A stretch of 39,277 bases of DNA from an uncultured Lachnospiraceae bacterium. GTDB taxonomy: Bacteria; Bacillota; Clostridia; Lachnospirales; Lachnospiraceae. Below, in pieces: positions 23,515 through 33,045 of this stretch. The notes beneath the pieces were generated by a model. The model made no database searches, had not been told where the DNA came from, and saw only the letters and a program-made list of their open reading frames with translations. The translations under genes were made by a program, and so were the position numbers. The DNA lies in contig CAJFOF010000074.1 in assembly GCA_904395885.1 (NCBI GenBank), positions 1-39,277 on the forward strand, in the 5' to 3' direction. Numbering within the stretch: position 1 is the stretch's first letter; each line of letters begins with the position of its first letter.

Positions 23515-24495
23515 ATGATGGATAAACCGTTGGTGACAGTGAGCTGTATCGCTTATAATCATGAAAAATATATTGCCAGGGCATTGGACAGCTTTCTGAT
23601 GCAGAAGACAAACTTTCCTTTTGAGATCGTGATCCATGACGATGCCTCTACGGACGGTACAGCAGATATTATCCGGGCATATACCGCGCGGTATCCGGAT
23701 ATTATCAGGCCCATGTATCAGACGGAAAATCAGTACTCGAAAGGGATCTCCAATATCAGCGGTGCGTTTAATTTCCCCAGAGCCAGGGGAAAATACATTG
23801 CCATGTGCGAGGGGGACGACTACTGGATTGACGACACCAAGCTTCAGCGCCAGGCAGACTATATGGAAGCTCATCCTGAGTGTACTCTGTGTTTTCATGC
23901 GGCAAGGATAGAGTCTGAGGACAAAGCAATGCGGGCGAAAGAGGTTCGTCCTTACAGGCACAGTAAAATCTGTACCCCGGAGGAAGTGATTGACAAGAAG
24001 GCCAATTATCCCACGGCCTCCCTGATGTTTCCTGCTGTTCTGGGGAAGGCTCTGCCTCAGTGGTACCACGACTGTCCGGTGGGCGATGTCCCAATCCACA
24101 TTTTTATGGCAAGCAAGGGAACTGTCTATTATATGGACCGGAAAATGTCAGTGTACCGTCAGGGAGTCAGCGTATCCTGGTCAACCCAGATGGAACAGGG
24201 GAATTATAAAGAAAACCTGATCCGACATCACAATGCGATGAAAAAAATGTTCCGGGCGTTTTCAAAGGATACCAATCACCGGTATGACAAGGCCATCAGG
24301 AGCGCCTTTAAGCGGATGGATTTTCTCACCTATTTAAATACGAAACAGTACAGGGAGGCAAAGCAGAGGGAGTACCGGCGCTACTACAGAGAGCTTCCCC
24401 TTCGCACCCGCTTTTTTGTTGATATGGAGCTGTACTGCCCCTGGATTTACAAAGGGCTTCAGAAACTATGGTATGCAGTAAGGAGCAAAGGATGA
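23515..24495 (+). CDS. Family 2 glycosyltransferase
   Basis: A 326-residue GT-A enzyme. 'VTVSCIAYNHEKYIARALDS', 'EIVIHDDASTDGTADIIRAY', 'ENQYSKG' and 'MCEGDDYWID' (DxD-like) define a group often seen in Clostridial and Bacteroides capsule loci. The C-terminal part is basic and may touch the membrane. GAGGAGAAGA precedes ATG ATG, so either Met at 23515 or 23518 is possible. The stop overlaps the flippase ATG. Confidence 0.92.
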   Translation: MMDKPLVTVSCIAYNHEKYIARALDSFLMQKTNFPFEIVIHDDASTDGTADIIRAYTARYPDIIRPMYQTENQYSKGISNISGAFNFPRARGKYIAMCEGDDYWIDDTKLQRQADYMEAHPECTLCFHAARIESEDKAMRAKEVRPYRHSKICTPEEVIDKKANYPTASLMFPAVLGKALPQWYHDCPVGDVPIHIFMASKGTVYYMDRKMSVYRQGVSVSWSTQMEQGNYKENLIRHHNAMKKMFRAFSKDTNHRYDKAIRSAFKRMDFLTYLNTKQYREAKQREYRRYYRELPLRTRFFVDMELYCPWIYKGLQKLWYAVRSKG

Positions 24496-25961
24496 AGGAA
24501 GGAACCTTAAAGAAAAAAGTTCTGGCGGGATTGTTTTGGAAAGCTCTGGAAAACGGCGGCGTCCAATTGGTTCAGCTTATCATTTCATTGATATTGGCAA
24601 GGATTCTCGGACCAGACCGGTATGGAACCATCTCCCTTTTGCTGGTATTTATTGCAATTGCAAACGTGTTCATTCAGACGGGGTTCCAGACTTCCCTGAT
24701 TCAGAAGCAAAAGGTAGACGAGCTGGACTATTCCTCCGTCTTTTTTCTGAGTCTCGGCGTGGCTGCCGCCCTTTACGGGATTATTTTTGTCGGAGCGCCC
24801 GCTGTGGCTGCCTTCTACCATGATCCAGTACTGAGTCCAATGCTCAGGGTTCTGGCGTTGATGATTTTCTTTGGAGCAGTGGTGTCTGTTCAGACAGCGA
24901 TTGTCTCTAAAAAGATGGAATTTCGTAAAATGTGTATAGCAAGCCTTCTGGCCACCTGTTTGTCCGGTATAGCAGGGGTGGTGGGGGCCTGGCGGGGCCT
25001 TGAGACCTGGGCCTTGGTGGTTCAGCAGTTATCCAATCAATTCCTTCTGATGATCTTTCTGTGGATTCTGGTAGGCTGGAGACCCAGAGCATTATTTTCT
25101 TTGAAGCGGGTGGAGAGTCTTTTTGCCTACGGATGGAAGCTGATGTTCTCATCCCTTATCGATACGGTATACAACAATCTTTACACTATGGTGATCGGAA
25201 AACTGTATCAGAAAGATATTGTCGGCTACTATAATCGGGGAAATCAGTTTCCTCAGCTCATTGTCAATAATCTGGCTGCGTCGATCCAGGCCGTTATGCT
25301 GCCGGCCTTTGCCGCCAGCCAGGAAGACAGGGAGAAAATGAAGTCCATGGTGCGCCGGTCCATTGTTACCAGCGCTTTTCTGGTATTTCCCATGATGGCA
25401 GGCTTAATAGCGGTTGCAAAACCGATGATCACCATTGTCCTCACAGAGGCCTGGCTGCCCTGTGTCCCCTTTCTTCAGATCATGTGTGTGGCCTACGCAA
25501 TGTGGCCGATCCATGTGGCAAATCTTCAGGCAATCAACGCTATGGGCCGGAGTGATATATACCTGAAGCTGGAGCTGGTGAAAAAACTTCTGGGGCTTCT
25601 GGTATTGGCTGTGAGTATTCCTTTTGGAATTTATGCCATGGTATGGCTGAAAGCTGCGACAGACTTTGTCGGAACGATTATCAACGCCTATCCCAATAAA
25701 AAACTTTTGGGATATAGCTTTGCGGAGCAGTGGAAAGATGTTTTTCCCTCCCTGCTTTTGTCTGTGGTGATGGGGCTGGCGGTGTACAGCCTCCAGTGGG
25801 TGATTCAAAATAACTGGCTTTTGCTGGTTACACAGGTTGTTGCCGGGGTGCTGATTTACGGCGGCCTGGCCTGGCTGTTTAAACTGGAAAGCTTTCTCTA
25901 TCTGCTGGACACGGCAAGGGGATTGCTGGAAAAAAGAAGCGGGAAAACTGGAACCCGGTAG
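24492..25961 (+). CDS. WzxC-type polysaccharide flippase
   Basis: A 489-residue polytopic membrane protein of the MOP superfamily with about 12-14 helices. 'LFWKALENGGVQLVQLIISL' and 'ARILGPDRYGTISLLLVF' are the WzxC/polysaccharide-synthesis signature, and 'GYYNRGNQFPQLIVNN' is the conserved central loop. It would move lipid-linked repeat units across the membrane. ATG at 24492 (AGGAG 6 bases upstream, 4-bp overlap with the previous stop) is preferred over the upstream in-frame ATG at 24468. A second MOP-like protein is encoded at 27766. Confidence 0.92.
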   Translation: MKEGTLKKKVLAGLFWKALENGGVQLVQLIISLILARILGPDRYGTISLLLVFIAIANVFIQTGFQTSLIQKQKVDELDYSSVFFLSLGVAAALYGIIFVGAPAVAAFYHDPVLSPMLRVLALMIFFGAVVSVQTAIVSKKMEFRKMCIASLLATCLSGIAGVVGAWRGLETWALVVQQLSNQFLLMIFLWILVGWRPRALFSLKRVESLFAYGWKLMFSSLIDTVYNNLYTMVIGKLYQKDIVGYYNRGNQFPQLIVNNLAASIQAVMLPAFAASQEDREKMKSMVRRSIVTSAFLVFPMMAGLIAVAKPMITIVLTEAWLPCVPFLQIMCVAYAMWPIHVANLQAINAMGRSDIYLKLELVKKLLGLLVLAVSIPFGIYAMVWLKAATDFVGTIINAYPNKKLLGYSFAEQWKDVFPSLLLSVVMGLAVYSLQWVIQNNWLLLVTQVVAGVLIYGGLAWLFKLESFLYLLDTARGLLEKRSGKTGTR

Positions 25962-26024
25962 AAAAACCGGATATTTTGTGATATGATACAGAGAATGAGT
26001 AATGGCATGGAAATGAGGACAAAT

Positions 26025-27047
26025 GTGAAAGAGAAATTCAATATCCTTCTGACCAGTGCAGGCAGGAGGAGTTATCTGGTCAGATATTTTAAAGAGGCGG
26101 TAGGAAAGGACGGACTGGTTCACGCGGCTAACAGTGAAGAGAGTCCTGCCCTTTTTGTGGCAGACCGGTCGGTGCTGACGCCACTGATCTATGACAAAGA
26201 ATACATTCCGTTTTTGCTGAATTACTGTAGAGAAAATCAGATTTCTCTGCTCATATCTCTATTTGATATTGATTTACCAATACTGGCGGCGCACAGAAAA
26301 GCGTTTTCTGACATCGGCGTACTGCTGGCGATTTCCGAGGAAGAGACAGTCAGAATCTGCAATGATAAGTGGGAGACATATCAGTTCCTTTGCAGAAACC
26401 ATTTGCCGTCACCGAAAACGTACCTTAGTTTGGAAGAGGCTGAGATGGCAATAGAGCGGGGAGAGGTTTCCTGGCCTTTGATGGTAAAGCCCCGGTGGGG
26501 AATGGGATCCCTTTCGATCTTTCAGGCGGATGACAAAGAGGAATTGAGAGTGTTTTACAGAAAGGCATTGGCAAAGATCCACTCCTCCTATCTTCATTAT
26601 GAGGCCTGTCAGGATGAAGGGGCCTGTATCCTGATTCAGGAAAGGCTGAACGGCGAGGAATACGGAATGGATGTGATCAACGATCTGAATGGGAATTACT
26701 GCAATACGATTGTAAAGCGAAAAGTGGGGATGAGATCCGGGGAGACTGACAGCGCGGTAACCGAAGAAAACTCAGAGTTAGAAAAGCTTGGAAAAACTGT
26801 CAGCGGCCTGTTGAGCCATAGAGGGAATCTGGATGTGGATGTCTTCCTGTCAGGCGGTGTATATTACATTCTGGAGATGAATGCGAGATTTGGAGGCGGA
26901 TACCCGTTCAGCCATGCTGCGGGAGTTGATCTGCCAAGGGCTATGGTGGCCTGGGCCAGAGGACTGAAAGCGGCTCCGGACTGGCTGAAGGCGAGACCCG
27001 GGGTTCGGGCTATGAAGGACATTCAGATGCTGGTTCCCGAAAAGTAG
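26025..27047 (+). CDS. ATP-grasp ligase (carbamoyl-phosphate-synthase-like)
   Basis: A 340-residue protein. The N-terminal pre-ATP-grasp domain opens 'FNILLTSAGRRSYLVRYF'. The ATP-grasp core holds 'WPLMVKPRWGMGSLSIF', the adenine-binding stretch 'CILIQERLNGEEYGMDVIND' and the metal site 'ILEMNARFGGGYPFSHAAG'. This is the CarB-like group found in polysaccharide loci; it probably ligates an amino acid or acyl group to a sugar or precursor. GTG at 26025 is chosen because GAGGA lies 5 bases upstream and homologues start near 'NILLTSAGRR'; ATG at 25983 or 26007 would add up to 14 residues. Confidence 0.88.
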   Translation: MKEKFNILLTSAGRRSYLVRYFKEAVGKDGLVHAANSEESPALFVADRSVLTPLIYDKEYIPFLLNYCRENQISLLISLFDIDLPILAAHRKAFSDIGVLLAISEEETVRICNDKWETYQFLCRNHLPSPKTYLSLEEAEMAIERGEVSWPLMVKPRWGMGSLSIFQADDKEELRVFYRKALAKIHSSYLHYEACQDEGACILIQERLNGEEYGMDVINDLNGNYCNTIVKRKVGMRSGETDSAVTEENSELEKLGKTVSGLLSHRGNLDVDVFLSGGVYYILEMNARFGGGYPFSHAAGVDLPRAMVAWARGLKAAPDWLKARPGVRAMKDIQMLVPEK

Positions 27048-27060
27048 GAAAGGACTGGAG

Positions 27061-27747
27061 ATGCAGGATATATTGTTGGTAATCCCCTCTTACAATGAGG
27101 AGAAGAATATCCAGACCGTAGTAGGAGAGCTGGAAAGAGACTTTCCGGAATTAGATTATATTGTGGTCAATGACGGATCAACGGATCGAACTGCTGAGAT
27201 TTGCCGGGAAAATGGCTATCGGCTGTTGGATTTGCCGGTAAATCTGGGACTGGCCGGGTGCTTTCAGGCCGGAATGAAGTATGCCTATAAAAAAGGGTAC
27301 CGTTACGCGATTCAGTTTGACGGTGATGGCCAGCACCGGCCGGAATTTATTGATGCCATGAGAAAAAAGATGGACGAGGGCTATGACATAGTGATCGGCT
27401 CAAGATTTGTGGACAGCCCCAAGGATTTTTCGCCCAGGATGGTGGGGAGTCGGCTCATCGCCGGTGCGATTCGTCTGACAACCGGCGTGAGAATAGCGGA
27501 TCCCACATCCGGTATGAGAATGTTTAACCGGGAGATGATACAGGAGTTTGCACTCCGCTTAAATTACGGGCCGGAGCCGGATACGATTTCTTTTTTAGTG
27601 AAACAGGGGGCCAGGGTGGCCGAGGTTCCGGTAAAAATAGCAGAGCGGTTGGCAGGAGAGAGCTATCTGAAACCGCTGGTGGCGGCTAAGTATATGGTTC
27701 GGATGCTGATTTCCATTCTGTTTATCCAGAACTTCCGAAAAAGATAG
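27061..27747 (+). CDS. Family 2 glycosyltransferase (polyprenyl-phosphate type)
   Basis: A 228-residue GT-A enzyme resembling the catalytic core of dolichol-phosphate mannosyltransferase: 'LLVIPSYNEEKNIQTVVGEL', 'YIVVNDGSTDRTAEICRENG', 'FDGDGQHRPEFI' (DxD) and 'IVIGSRFVDSPKDF'. The membrane-helix pair common at the C-terminus is reduced to a hydrophobic tail. It may charge a lipid phosphate with a sugar or act in chain assembly. It follows the ATP-grasp gene by 13 bp with GGAAAGGACTGGAG as ribosome site. Confidence 0.92.
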   Translation: MQDILLVIPSYNEEKNIQTVVGELERDFPELDYIVVNDGSTDRTAEICRENGYRLLDLPVNLGLAGCFQAGMKYAYKKGYRYAIQFDGDGQHRPEFIDAMRKKMDEGYDIVIGSRFVDSPKDFSPRMVGSRLIAGAIRLTTGVRIADPTSGMRMFNREMIQEFALRLNYGPEPDTISFLVKQGARVAEVPVKIAERLAGESYLKPLVAAKYMVRMLISILFIQNFRKR

Positions 27748-27765
27748 ACCGACTGCGGGAAAGGG

Positions 27766-29112
27766 ATGGAGATTATGCTGAGACGTTTCTCAGATTTATT
27801 GATAGAACCCCATGGATCCATAGAAAAAAAGAATATGGTTTGGAATGTTTCCGGGAGCTTTGTGTATGCCTTTGCCAGCATTCTTCTTTCTTTTGCAGTA
27901 ATGCGGATTGCAGGAGATGAGATCGGCGGTATTTTTGCTTTTGGTTACAGCACCTTTGGCCAGCAGATGTTTACGGTTTCTTATTATGGGATCCGGCCTT
28001 TTCAGATTACTGACGGTAAGGGAGAGTATTCATTCGGAGATTATCTGGGACACCGGTTTTTGACCAGCTCTCTGGCGGTATTGATTGCGGCATCATACCT
28101 GCTCTGGGCGGCAGCGACAGGAACGTATACTGCGGCAAAGGGGCTGGCTGTTTTTCTCCTGGCTCTATATAAAATTATAGACGGCTTTGCCGATGTCTAC
28201 GAATCTGAGTTTCAGCGCCGGGGATGCCTGTATCTGACAGGAAAATCCAATACGTTCCGTACGATTCTCTCGGTCTGCGTTTTCACTGGCGTTCTGCTTA
28301 TGACCAGCGGCAGAACGGAGGGGGAATTTAGCCTGGTAGCAGCCTGCTTTGCGGCTGTGCTGGCGCAAATACTGGGTGTAGTACTCTTTAATTTATCTGT
28401 AATCGGAAGGCTGCCCGGTGTGATCTGGAAGCGGGAAAGAGGACAGATCAAAAGGCTTTTCGGACAGACCACCCTTCTTTTCCTATCGGTTTTTTTGGAT
28501 TTTTATATTTTTTCTGCGGCAAAATATGCCATTGACGGCAATCTGACAGATGCCGCCAGCGGCTATTTCAATCTGATTTTCATGCCCACTTCGGTGATCT
28601 ACCTGGTGGCAAATTTTGTGATCCGCCCATTTCTGACACGGCTGACTGTGCTGTGGGCAGAGGAACGGTTTTCTGATTTTGGAAGGCTGATTGGAAAGAT
28701 AGCCGCCATGATAGGCGGCCTGACTGTGCTGGCCGTGGGCGGTACCGTTGTTCTGGGAAAATGGGTTTTGGGGATTATGGAGATGGTTCTGGGGGCAGGC
28801 TATGAGGGAGCGCTTACCCGGTATCACGCAGCTTTTGTTCTGATTGTCCTGGGCGGCGGATTTTATGCCATGGGAAATCTTATGTACTACGCCCTGGTCA
28901 TCATGCGCTGTCAGAAACGGATTTTCAGTGTGTATGCAGGGGTGACCGTGATAGCGATATTCCTTGCACCGGCTATGGTGACGCGGTGGGAGATACTGGG
29001 AGCGGCGGGAGCCTATCTCTGCTTTATGATTTTGCTGATGGGGGGCTTTTCTCTCCATGGAATCTGGACATACTGGAAAGAGAAACGGAAACGAGGTGAC
29101 AGGGAACAATGA
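27766..29112 (+). CDS. Second flippase-like polytopic membrane protein
   Basis: A 448-residue protein with about 12 hydrophobic helices and a soluble N-terminal ~25 residues. 'VWNVSGSFVYAFASILLSFAV', given as 'GSFVYAFASILLSFAV', and 'DEIGGIFAFGYSTFGQQM' resemble MOP-type polysaccharide exporters, and 'GLAVFLLALYKIIDGFADVY' is a typical central region. Similarity to the classical Wzx protein at 24492 is not obvious by eye. It may export a different lipid-linked precursor or modify the repeat unit. Overlaps the next gene by 4 bp. Confidence 0.8.
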   Translation: MEIMLRRFSDLLIEPHGSIEKKNMVWNVSGSFVYAFASILLSFAVMRIAGDEIGGIFAFGYSTFGQQMFTVSYYGIRPFQITDGKGEYSFGDYLGHRFLTSSLAVLIAASYLLWAAATGTYTAAKGLAVFLLALYKIIDGFADVYESEFQRRGCLYLTGKSNTFRTILSVCVFTGVLLMTSGRTEGEFSLVAACFAAVLAQILGVVLFNLSVIGRLPGVIWKRERGQIKRLFGQTTLLFLSVFLDFYIFSAAKYAIDGNLTDAASGYFNLIFMPTSVIYLVANFVIRPFLTRLTVLWAEERFSDFGRLIGKIAAMIGGLTVLAVGGTVVLGKWVLGIMEMVLGAGYEGALTRYHAAFVLIVLGGGFYAMGNLMYYALVIMRCQKRIFSVYAGVTVIAIFLAPAMVTRWEILGAAGAYLCFMILLMGGFSLHGIWTYWKEKRKRGDREQ

Positions 29113-30053
29113 TGGTAGACGTGATCGTGCCGGCCTATAAACCGGGGAAAAAATTTAAACAACTGTTAACCATGCTGGCGGCTCAGTCTTATCCGATCCA
29201 TAAAGTCATCGTGGTGAATACGGAAAAGGCATACTGGGATAAAGAGTTTGAACAGATGATTGACATGGAGGTTCACCATATTGCGAAAGAGGAGTTTGAC
29301 CACGGAGCCACCAGGCATTTGGCCATTGAATATTCTCAGGCAGAGATCGTGATCTGTATGACTGACGACGCTGTCCCGGCAGACCGACGGCTGGTACAGG
29401 AGCTGGTAGATGGGCTGAATTGGAAAGGACCTCACGGGGAAACGGTCATTGAGGCGTACGCACGTCAGCTCCCTGACAAGGACTGTAGTTTGGTGGAGGC
29501 CTATACTCGTTCTTTTAATTATCCGGAACAGAGCCGGGTAAAGACAAAAGATGATTTAAAGGAATTGGGAATCAAGACATTTTTTGCCTCCAACGTGTGC
29601 TGTGCCTATTGGAGAGAACTGTACCTTTCCAGAGGAGGTTTTATCCGCGAGACTATTTTTAACGAGGATATGATCTTTGCCGGTAAGGCCATTCAGGCGG
29701 GATACGCGGTGGCCTATGCCGCTGGTGCAAGAGTGACCCATTCTCACAATTATAACTGTCTGCAGCAGCTCAGAAGAAATTTTGACCTGGCAGTATCCCA
29801 GGCAGACCACCCGGAAGTCTTTAAAGGTATCCGCTCAGAGAGCGAGGGGATCCGGCTGGTCAAACAATCGGCGTCATACCTGATAAGAAGAGGCCGGTTT
29901 TATTTGCTTCCTGACTTGGTATTAAAAAGCGGATTTAAATATCTGGGATACCGTCTTGGAAAAAGCTATAAGCGCCTTCCGAAAAAACTTGTTATGATGT
30001 GCACAATGAATCCGGATTTCTGGAAAAAAAGGTACATGGAGGAGCGCCTATGA
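29109..30053 (+). CDS. Family 2 glycosyltransferase (rhamnosyltransferase-like)
   Basis: A 314-residue GT-A enzyme. 'VDVIVPAYKPGKKFKQLLTM', 'VHHIAKEEFDHGATRHLAIE' and 'ICMTDDAVPADRRL' (DxD-like) match the RfbF/RgpB-type rhamnosyltransferases. 'FASNVCCAYWRELYLSRGGF' and 'FNEDMIFAGKAIQAGYAVAY' follow. dTDP-rhamnose is the likely donor, in keeping with rmlC at 32456. It is coupled with the DUF2304 gene by a 4-bp overlap. Confidence 0.92.
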   Translation: MMVDVIVPAYKPGKKFKQLLTMLAAQSYPIHKVIVVNTEKAYWDKEFEQMIDMEVHHIAKEEFDHGATRHLAIEYSQAEIVICMTDDAVPADRRLVQELVDGLNWKGPHGETVIEAYARQLPDKDCSLVEAYTRSFNYPEQSRVKTKDDLKELGIKTFFASNVCCAYWRELYLSRGGFIRETIFNEDMIFAGKAIQAGYAVAYAAGARVTHSHNYNCLQQLRRNFDLAVSQADHPEVFKGIRSESEGIRLVKQSASYLIRRGRFYLLPDLVLKSGFKYLGYRLGKSYKRLPKKLVMMCTMNPDFWKKRYMEERL

Positions 30054-30427
30054 TGACGACAATGCTTAGAGTGCTTCTGATCGTGGTTTCCGTTTTGACC
30101 ATGGTAATGATGGTTAAAAAAATCCGGCAGGCCAAGGTTCAGATAGAAGATTCCATTTTTTGGCTGCTGCTGTCTTTTCTCCTGGTGATATTCAGCCTGT
30201 TCCCACGAACGGCGGATGGGCTGGCAGCTCTGCTCGGCATTTATTCTACGGCAAATTTTTTGTTTTTGTTCACCATATTTCTCTTGCTGGTCAAGGTGTT
30301 TACTATGAGCCTGAGAATCTCACAGCTAGAGGCAAAGCTCAAAGAGCTGACCCAGAAGTTGGCGCTGGATGAGCTGGAAAGACAGGAAAACCGCCAGAAA
30401 GATGAAGAAGACGGGAAACGGATATGA
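30050..30427 (+). CDS. DUF2304 membrane protein
   Basis: A 125-residue protein with three hydrophobic helices (about 3-20, 32-52, 60-82) and a charged helical tail (92-125). 'IEDSIFWLLLSFLLVIFSLF' is the DUF2304 hallmark. ATG at 30050 follows TGGAGGAG and overlaps the previous stop by 4 bp; the open frame upstream is a shadow. These proteins are often encoded beside GT2 enzymes and may anchor or regulate them; the mechanism is unknown. Confidence 0.9.
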   Translation: MMTTMLRVLLIVVSVLTMVMMVKKIRQAKVQIEDSIFWLLLSFLLVIFSLFPRTADGLAALLGIYSTANFLFLFTIFLLLVKVFTMSLRISQLEAKLKELTQKLALDELERQENRQKDEEDGKRI

Positions 30428-32436
30428 AGATAGGTTTAAAAACAGGGACCGCGACAGGCGGAAAAAAGAAAAGAGCATTTCGGCTTACTGTTGACAGGCG
30501 GCAGATTCTGACCTGTCTGGCTGCCGTGCTTCTGGTTCTGGCAGCCGGAGTGATCTGCGAATACGCCTGCAATATGAGAATACTGTCTCTGCCAAGGCAG
30601 CAGAGAGGGATTTTTGAGGTGGCAGAGGGAAACATCCGGGCTGAAGGGTTTGTGAAAACGGACAAGGGATGGGAACTGACAGAAGAGAAAGGGACTCTTA
30701 CTGTAGAATTGGGAGGCTGGTATATTGATAAGCTGGCCTACAGTTACGATTACGACCATCTGTTAAACGCTACAGCCTATGTCTGCTATTACAACGGTTA
30801 CGGAGAGGCCGATCCGGAGCAGGACATGGTGATAGAAGACCGCAACAGCAAGTTGGTGAAAACCTCCTACTTAAATATTGGAGAAGAAGTGGACCACGTT
30901 CAGCTTACCATTGACCGAAATGAGTTGGGGGAGAGCGGATCCAGGGAGGCCGCGGCGGGAGAAAACCTGACCGTGACCGGCTTTGAAATTTGCAATGTAG
31001 CGAAGGTACACTGGGCCAGAATGGGATTCTTTTGGGCGCTTTTTGGAATGGCAGCCTTCTTTTGGATATTCCGCCAGACAATCGGAAAGAGAATTGAGAT
31101 TGGATTTGCAGCGGCCTGCTTAACAATAGGAATCCTTATGGTATCAGCACTCCCAGTGACCAAGGTGGGCTACGATGAGGAGACTCACTTTATGAGAGCG
31201 ATGGAGATCGCCAGTTTTCCCTGGGGAATGAACCTCAGTCCAGCGGCGTGGAACAAAATGATTCCCAGCCTGGATGACTGGCCGGAAAACCAGCCCGGAA
31301 GCCTGGAAGAGGAGCAGCAGATCGAAGAGTATTTCGACACAGAAGGTGACTATAAGAACGGGACGATCCACCCGGATGTAACGGTGCCGAAGGGATCGGT
31401 GCCGGCCTATCTGGGTCAGGCAGTTCTGCTGAAGATTGGAAAGGGCCTGGGGCTTCCGCTGGCCGCTTTGATCCGTCTGGGGAGACTGGGAAATCTGCTG
31501 GTCTATACTGCGATTATGTTTTTTGCCATCAAAAAGACGCCGGTCGGGAAAGCGATCATGTCGGCCATCGGTCTGCTGCCCACATCTGTCTTCATGGCCT
31601 GTATCTACGGATACGACGCATCGGTTACGGCCTGGATCTATCTGTCTGCCGCGTGGATGCTGAAAGAGATACTGACTCCCCAGGAAAAGATCACCTGGAA
31701 ATCCTACGCAATGATTCTGGTTACGTTTGTCCTGGGCTGCGGGGCAAAGGCGGTTTATGCACCTATGATTTTGATTGGGCTTTTGCTGCCAAAATCCAAG
31801 TTCCGGGATAAAAAGCAGATGATAGCCATGAGAACTGGCTTTATCCTGGTTCTGTTGGGACTGCTGGCATCCTTCGTGCTCCCGGTTCTCATCGCCCCGA
31901 AGGAGGTCGGGGATGTAAGGGGAGGAGCTACCAGCGAGGTGGGACAGATGTCCTACATTTTGGGCCATCCCCTGGCCTATGCAGAGATTCTTTTGAAGAA
32001 TATCTTTCATCAGCTCCCGAAATTTACATTCGGAACGGATATCTTCTCAGCCCAGGGCCATCTGGCTGAGGGCAGCTTTACATGGCTGTCCGGAATTTTA
32101 GTCGTCTACGCCATTGTGACGGATACCCGTTCGACGGCGCCGGAAACGCTTTCCGGACGGCAGAAGCTGTGGATATTTTTGACGCTGGCGGCGGCAGTGG
32201 CCTTGGTGTGGACATCTATGTATATCGCTTATACGGTGCCGGGCAATCTGATCATCGCAGGCGTCCAGGGGCGGTATTATCTGCCGGTATTGTTTCTGTT
32301 CTATCTGCTGTTTAACTCCCGCACTGTCATTGCACGAATTGAAAATGTGTGGTATCATACGGGGGTATTGGCAGTTTCCGCAGCGGTGCTGCTTATTACG
32401 ATGTGGCAGACGGTGATTGTACCATGCTGCCTCTAA
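30424..32436 (+). CDS. DUF2142 polytopic membrane protein
   Basis: A 670-residue protein. A basic N-terminus and one helix (about 35-55) lead to a ~140-residue extracellular domain, then about ten membrane helices. 'LPVTKVGYDEETHFMRAMEI' (family-typical DEXXHF region) and 'GLLPTSVFMACIYGYDASVT' match DUF2142, which resembles GT-C-type glycosyltransferases with a catalytic Asp/Glu loop after the first helices. Transfer of a sugar from a lipid carrier on the outer face is plausible, or a polymerase role. Overlaps DUF2304 by 4 bp. Confidence 0.87.
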   Translation: MKIGLKTGTATGGKKKRAFRLTVDRRQILTCLAAVLLVLAAGVICEYACNMRILSLPRQQRGIFEVAEGNIRAEGFVKTDKGWELTEEKGTLTVELGGWYIDKLAYSYDYDHLLNATAYVCYYNGYGEADPEQDMVIEDRNSKLVKTSYLNIGEEVDHVQLTIDRNELGESGSREAAAGENLTVTGFEICNVAKVHWARMGFFWALFGMAAFFWIFRQTIGKRIEIGFAAACLTIGILMVSALPVTKVGYDEETHFMRAMEIASFPWGMNLSPAAWNKMIPSLDDWPENQPGSLEEEQQIEEYFDTEGDYKNGTIHPDVTVPKGSVPAYLGQAVLLKIGKGLGLPLAALIRLGRLGNLLVYTAIMFFAIKKTPVGKAIMSAIGLLPTSVFMACIYGYDASVTAWIYLSAAWMLKEILTPQEKITWKSYAMILVTFVLGCGAKAVYAPMILIGLLLPKSKFRDKKQMIAMRTGFILVLLGLLASFVLPVLIAPKEVGDVRGGATSEVGQMSYILGHPLAYAEILLKNIFHQLPKFTFGTDIFSAQGHLAEGSFTWLSGILVVYAIVTDTRSTAPETLSGRQKLWIFLTLAAAVALVWTSMYIAYTVPGNLIIAGVQGRYYLPVLFLFYLLFNSRTVIARIENVWYHTGVLAVSAAVLLITMWQTVIVPCCL

Positions 32437-32455
32437 AAGAAAAGGAGAAACGGTT

Positions 32456-33010
32456 ATGGGAAAAATTAAAGTAACGCCATGTGAGATTGAAGGCCTGTAT
32501 GTGATTGAACCGACAGTGTTTAAAGATGAGAGAGGCTATTTTGTAGAGACGTATAATCAGAATGACTTTAAAGAGGCGGGGTTGGATATGGTGTTCGTTC
32601 AGGACAATCAGTCCATGTCTGTAAAAGGCGTTTTGAGAGGTCTTCACTACCAGAAGCAATTCCCTCAGGGAAAGCTGGTGCGGGTTCTGCGGGGCAAAGT
32701 GTTCGACGTGGCTGTAGATTTAAGGAGCGGTTCCAGAACCTATGGAAAATGGTTCGGTGTGGAACTCTCTGCTGAGAATAAAAAGCAGTTCTACATCCCG
32801 GAAGGGTTTGCACACGGCTTTTTAGTCCTGTCGGACGAAGCGGAGTTTGCATATAAATGTACAGACTTTTACCATCCCGGAGATGAGGGCGGTCTGGCAT
32901 GGAACGATCCTGAGATCGGTGTGGCCTGGCCGATTCCGGAAGGAATGAAGCTGATTATTTCTGAAAAAGATCAGAAATGGGGAGGCTTCCAGGATACATT
33001 TAAATTTTAG
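32456..33010 (+). CDS. rfbC: dTDP-4-dehydrorhamnose 3,5-epimerase
   Basis: A 184-residue cupin enzyme, also called RmlC, making dTDP-4-keto-L-rhamnose. 'FKDERGYFVETYNQNDF', 'DNQSMSVKGVLRGLHYQKQF' (catalytic His), 'KLVRVLRGKVFDVAVDLR' and 'IPEGFAHGFLVLSDEAEF' are complete, and 'WNDPEIGVAWP' closes the fold. ATG at 32456 follows AGGAG by 8 bases; in-frame starts upstream overlap the DUF2142 gene. RmlA, RmlB and RmlD are not in the window. Confidence 0.97.
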   Translation: MGKIKVTPCEIEGLYVIEPTVFKDERGYFVETYNQNDFKEAGLDMVFVQDNQSMSVKGVLRGLHYQKQFPQGKLVRVLRGKVFDVAVDLRSGSRTYGKWFGVELSAENKKQFYIPEGFAHGFLVLSDEAEFAYKCTDFYHPGDEGGLAWNDPEIGVAWPIPEGMKLIISEKDQKWGGFQDTFKF

Positions 33011-33045
33011 GTGAGTACCGGGCTTATAAGGAAAGGAAAGAGGAT

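Noticed and set aside
22600-24099. 499-residue minus-strand open frame
   Set aside because: Lies opposite the aminotransferase and a GT2 gene, both of which have complete motifs. Its translation is His/Cys-rich with no recognisable domain.
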